A stretch of 64,000 nt of DNA from Bidens hawaiensis (Eukaryota > Streptophyta > Magnoliopsida > Asterales > Asteraceae): positions 1,860,001 to 1,924,000 of the forward strand of contig JAIQDT010000190.1 in assembly GCA_021521415.1 (NCBI GenBank). Reading direction: 5' to 3'. The position numbers and the translations under genes were made by a program. A model generated the notes under the pieces. That model searched no databases, was not told where the DNA came from, and saw only the letters and a list, made by a program, of their open reading frames with translations. Shown here piece by piece: positions 60,955 through 64,000 of this stretch. Positions within the stretch are counted from its first letter, which is position 1; each line of letters begins with the position of its first letter.

Positions 60955-61694
60955 ATTTGCACATCGTCTGAGGACACCTCTGAGTGTGCCTCCTCCTCAG
61001 CCGGTTCTTCTTCAGGCTCCTCTTCGGGATCTTCCTCGGGGTCCTCCTCAGGTTCCTCTTCAGGATCTTCTTCAGGATCTGCCTCAGGCTCGGCCTCAGG
61101 CTCTGCCTCGGGTTCGGCTGCGTTCTGAGCAAGTTGCATTTGTAGGTCATCGCAACGCTCGAGTGCTATCTCGGTTCGGGTCCTTGCTTCTTGGAGTTGC
61201 TCTTGCAAGTCTATCATCTCGGCTTGCATCTTCATCATAACCTTCGTTTGTTGCTCACTAGTCTCTTGCATTTCTTTCATTTCCGCTGCCATGCGGGCAA
61301 TCTCCTCCTGAGTCTCGGTTCCGTCTTTAAACAGTCTGGAAACATTTTCTCTCGTGTAGCGCATGTAACCCACATCACGCTCCCAACAAGAAACGACAGC
61401 TGCGAGAACTCGCTCCACAGGTTCGGTTATGGGTGGTAGGGTGTTGGGATAAGCAGGGTGGTTCGGGTGAGGTAACGGGGGAACTTGTTCGCGATAGACC
61501 ATACGTCTGATCATGTTAGGGTACCAATCCCAGCTAACGTCGTTTTCGTAAATGCCTCCGGATAGGAGGTACCTCTTTGGTGCGGGTGTTTCGAGTTCCG
61601 GGACTACTCGGGGTGGCAATGCGGTAGGTAATTGCGGTTCCTTCCCGTGAGCATGAGTCATCAGATCGGACGATGATGAGGATGGCGTCGACAT
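60930..61694 (-). CDS. Tekay-4 ORF upstream of gag, acidic coiled-coil protein
   Basis: 254 residues starting MSTPSSSSSDLMTHAHGKEP. Residues 40-110 form a globular part with several Trp and Pro, residues 115-185 a probable coiled coil (EEIARMAAEMKEMQETSEQQ, IDLQEQLQEA), and the last 60 a Glu/Pro/Asp repeat (EPEAEPEADPEEDPEEEPEE). The final residues come from the gag side of the deletion, so the natural C-terminus is probably lost. Tekay-2 has an ORF at the same place, also with an acidic stretch and a helical segment but in another order; I see no clear sequence match. Function unknown. Confidence 0.65.
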   Translation of the reverse strand: MSTPSSSSSDLMTHAHGKEPQLPTALPPRVVPELETPAPKRYLLSGGIYENDVSWDWYPNMIRRMVYREQVPPLPHPNHPAYPNTLPPITEPVERVLAAVVSCWERDVGYMRYTRENVSRLFKDGTETQEEIARMAAEMKEMQETSEQQTKVMMKMQAEMIDLQEQLQEARTRTEIALERCDDLQMQLAQNAAEPEAEPEAEPEADPEEDPEEEPEEDPEEDPEEEPEEEPAEEEAHSEVSSDDVQMCKFLDWN

Positions 61695-61936
61695 CTCTAC
61701 AGGTATGCCGTGTATGCGCGCGTATGAGTGAAAGAGGTAAAGAGATAAGACAACAAAGACTACACAAACCTATGCAGTGCGTATCATTATAACACTCTTG
61801 GCAAACACAACATCGTCCTATTCTTAGGCAAATCCCACATCGGCCGTGGACAAGAGAGATCCTTGGTTCATAAGTAATGTCCTGCCTCTTAACATCACCA
61901 ACGCGTTTTGGGCTTAGTTGGCTGTGGAGCACATGA

Positions 61937-62002
61937 AAACTCCACGGTTAAGCGTACTTAGGTGGAAGTAGTACTAGGATGGGTGACCTCCTGGGAAGTC
62001 TC
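61937..62002 (+). ncRNA. 5S rRNA-like segment in Cassandra 5' LTR
   Basis: GTTAAGCGTACTTAGG and GTAGTACTAGGATGGGTGAC followed by CTCCTGGGAAGT match the 3' two-thirds of plant 5S rRNA, including the A-box-like region (61950-61962) and C box (61977-61996) used by Pol III. The first part of 5S is not recognisable. It is a retrotransposon derivative, not a ribosomal gene. Confidence 0.9.
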
Positions 62003-62317
62003 CATCTGGGCAACCAAAAACAAATCCGTGAGCTCTTCGTGGGCAGAGCGGACAATATTGGTGGTACGAGAGGCCGGGGTGTTACAGGTGGTATCAGATC
62101 CACTCTTGTGTCGTTCGGGATGATGGGACATGCCTCATCGAGGACGATGAGTCCAAAGGGGGGTTGTTTGTAACACTCTTGGCAAACACAACATCGTCCT
62201 ATTCTTAGGCAAATCCCACATCGGCCGTGGACAAGAGAGATCCTTGGTTCATAAGTAATGTCCTGCCTCTTAACATCACCAACGCGTTTTGGGCTTAGTT
62301 GGCTGTGGAGCACATGA

Positions 62318-62383
62318 AAACTCCACGGTTAAGCGTACTTAGGTGGAAGTAGTACTAGGATGGGTGACCTCCTGGGAAGTCTC
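62318..62383 (+). ncRNA. 5S rRNA-like segment in Cassandra 3' LTR
   Basis: Same sequence as 61937-62002, 381 bases downstream, with the same internal Pol III boxes. Confidence 0.9.
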
Positions 62384-62467
62384 CATCTGGGCAACCAAAA
62401 ACAAATCCGTGAGCTCTTCGTGGGCAGAGCGGACAATATTGGTGGTACGAGAGGCCGGGGTGTTACA

Positions 62468-62484
62468 AATGGCTCTGATACCAA
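62468..62484 (-). promoter_or_regulatory. Tekay-4 primer binding site (tRNA-Met)
   Basis: The minus strand reads TTGGTATCAGAGCCATT, 2 bases from the 5' LTR end at 62487. Cassandra begins at the very next base, so the primer site itself is preserved. Confidence 0.9.
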
Positions 62485-62486
62485 TC

Positions 62487-64000
62487 TGTCACACCCTCAA
62501 AATCCACTAACGGAGTTTTACCGTCAGAGGGTGTGAACTGGCAGGATCGGAATCCTTAGTTATAATCAAACCAAAGAAAAACGTTTAAATGAAAGTAAGT
62601 GCGGAAGCGTAAAACCTTAATTCAAAAGTTGCGTCACGCAGGACGACTTAAAACCAAATGTAACTGTTAAAATTAAGTTTGCAGAATAAAAGTGTTTTCA
62701 TTAATGCATGCTCCTAAACCGCGCGCCCGCCTCGGCTACCTGAGAATAACATACTAAAAGTGTCAACACAAGGTTGGTGAGTTCACAAGTTAAATAAGAT
62801 AAATCGTTTAGCGTTTTGCGTAACCTCGTTACGGCGTTTCAGTGTTGCGTAACCCCGTTACGACGTTTGAGTGTGTAACCACGTTACAGCGTTTGAGTGT
62901 GTAACCACGTTACAGCGTTTGAGTGTGTAACCACGTTACAGCGTTTAAGTGTGTAACCACGTTACAGCGTTTAAGTGTGTAACCACGTTACAGCGTTTAA
63001 GTGTTTTGCATTACCAGATAGTGTTATGTCAAATTATATATCGATAGGTAGCTAATCTATACAACAAGTATCGCTAAGTGGTTCGCGACCGAAGCTGACT
63101 GTTTATCAAGTGCCCGTCACCAGGTCCTCCAGACCATGGTAAGTGTTAGCCAAAATTTACACCCACTCAACCTCCAGTTGAGCTTAGCGTCGGGTGGGGT
63201 TTGTCAAACCCAGTAGTACTACCCAAAAGTGACTCGCTATTCCAAATATTAACCGGTCCGATGTGTGGGACTTCAAATGTTACGTATGCCGCTTAGCCTT
63301 TACAAGTGATATATAATTTATAACAAAATCTTTCATATGCGTTTATCTTAGAAAATATGTTTATCGGAGTATGTTATCTCCCCCAAGTGAAAAACGTTTG
63401 AAAACAGTTTAAGAGTGGGGTAAGTGAACTCACTGTTTGCGGAGAATATCCGATCTAGATCACCGAGTGATGGCGTCGTAGAAAACTCTCTAGCGTTCTA
63501 AAATAACAAAGAGATTTTCTAAGTATCGGAATGTTTAACGAGTCTCTAGACTCGGCACATAATACCTATGCACGTAACATGTTTCGTGTTTCGTTTGTGA
63601 ATCGTGTGTGACTTAAACAAGTAAAATTGTGATACGATACATGAGTGAGCAATTACTTTCGTGTCACGTACTAATAATGTATATCACTAGCAATTATTCC
63701 CGTAAGGGCATTTTGGTCAACAAACAAAGACTAACTAACCATTATTCCCCATAAGGGCAATTTGGTCAATTCATGGCAATCAACTAACAACTATTCCCCG
63801 CAAGGGTATTTTGGTCAAAATACAACAATTTTATAAAAACTATCATATTTCATGCATTCCTATACAACTCAGCAGCTAGTTTCGTTATGACAGAATTTCT
63901 ACTTGAAAGATTGCACTAGTTCACCGATCATAACGTCTCAATTAATTCACCAAAAATCACCACAGAAGCATACATATCTTAGGTTTCCAGAACATATTTC
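62487..64000 (-). repeat. Tekay-4 5' LTR, partial
   Basis: Matches 53798-55310 with one substitution (AATCCTTAGT versus AATCATTAGT) and one single-base indel (CTAACGG versus CTACGG) by eye. It continues past the window. Confidence 0.93.

Larger units (their letters stand above)
61788..62467 (+). mobile_element. Cassandra-type TRIM retrotransposon
   Basis: Two 299-bp LTRs (61788-62086 and 62169-62467) flank an 82-bp interior with a tRNA-Met-like primer site, TGGTATCAGATCC (62089-62101), and a purine tract CAAAGGGGGG (62154-62163). The LTRs appear identical except that the second base of the left copy is A (TATAACAC) instead of G (TGTAACAC). Each contains a 5S rRNA-like segment, the hallmark of Cassandra elements, which encode no protein. 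The flanks ATCAT and AATGG do not match, so no target duplication is visible. It lies directly beside the Tekay-4 primer site. Short ORFs through it are artefacts. Confidence 0.9.
53798..64000 (-). mobile_element. Tekay-4: recent but coding-defective gypsy chromovirus
   Basis: Right to left: 5' LTR (1514 bp visible), tRNA-Met primer site, an inserted Cassandra TRIM, an upstream acidic ORF, a gag with an internal deletion, pol with many stops, a doubled polypurine module and the complete 3' LTR. The two LTRs differ by one substitution and one single-base indel over the visible 1514 bp, by eye. It lies in the Tekay-3 gag; left flanking pentamer GTTGT (53793-53797). Confidence 0.9.

Noticed and set aside
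61937..62002. Chromosomal 5S rRNA gene
   Set aside because: Only the 3' part of 5S is recognisable and it occurs once in each of two matching LTRs of a TRIM element.
61534..62313. Two ORFs sharing the same 49-residue start (MLHSQLSPKRVGD)
   Set aside because: They are antisense readings of the two identical Cassandra LTRs.

Overview
This is a plant nuclear window made entirely of LTR retrotransposons. I see no host gene, no chromosomal rRNA or tRNA gene and no prokaryotic feature. Evidence for a plant: plant Ty3/gypsy chromovirus (Tekay/Del-type) polyproteins with a C-terminal chromodomain-like tail, SIRE-type Ty1/copia elements with an extra ORF after pol, tRNA-Met primer sites and a Cassandra TRIM carrying 5S rRNA-derived LTRs. 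The overall look suggests a eudicot, perhaps Asteraceae, but that is an impression and not proven here.

The window reads as two towers of nested insertions in one old minus-strand SIRE-like element (SIRE-B, 25636-36521). Left tower, outermost to innermost: SIRE-B > a small LTR fragment (25265-25635) > plus-strand SIRE-A (11562-25264) > plus-strand Tekay-1 (2374-11561), inserted in the SIRE-A gag > Copia-1 (1-2373), inserted in the Tekay-1 5' LTR. Right tower: SIRE-B 5' LTR > Tekay-2 (36522-46011) > Tekay-3 (46012-53797), inserted in the Tekay-2 5' LTR > Tekay-4 (53798-64000+), inserted in the Tekay-3 gag > Cassandra (61788-62467), next to the Tekay-4 primer site. A solo LTR with a 5-bp target duplication sits at 31972-32403. 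The missing halves of most elements should lie outside the window.

Coding state: Tekay-1 has one uninterrupted 1480-residue Gag-Pol and nearly identical LTRs, so it looks young and possibly autonomous. Tekay-3 has an open Gag-Pol missing its N-terminus because of the Tekay-4 insertion. Tekay-2 is broken by stops, a frameshift and a changed RT catalytic residue. Tekay-4 is full of stops yet has near-identical LTRs, which suggests it moved with borrowed proteins. SIRE-A is lightly damaged and SIRE-B heavily damaged.

The most unusual signal is RNA or DNA secondary structure. At least five unrelated LTR families here carry series of stem-loops downstream of their likely TATA boxes, in the presumed transcribed leader. 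In several the loop is conserved while the stem sequence changes on both arms together. The clearest is a loop of exactly 39 nt, present four times in Tekay-3 on four different stems. Also notable are an upstream-of-gag ORF in Tekay-2 ending in a membrane segment, and an extra SIRE ORF that appears to have its own promoter and 5' UTR intron.
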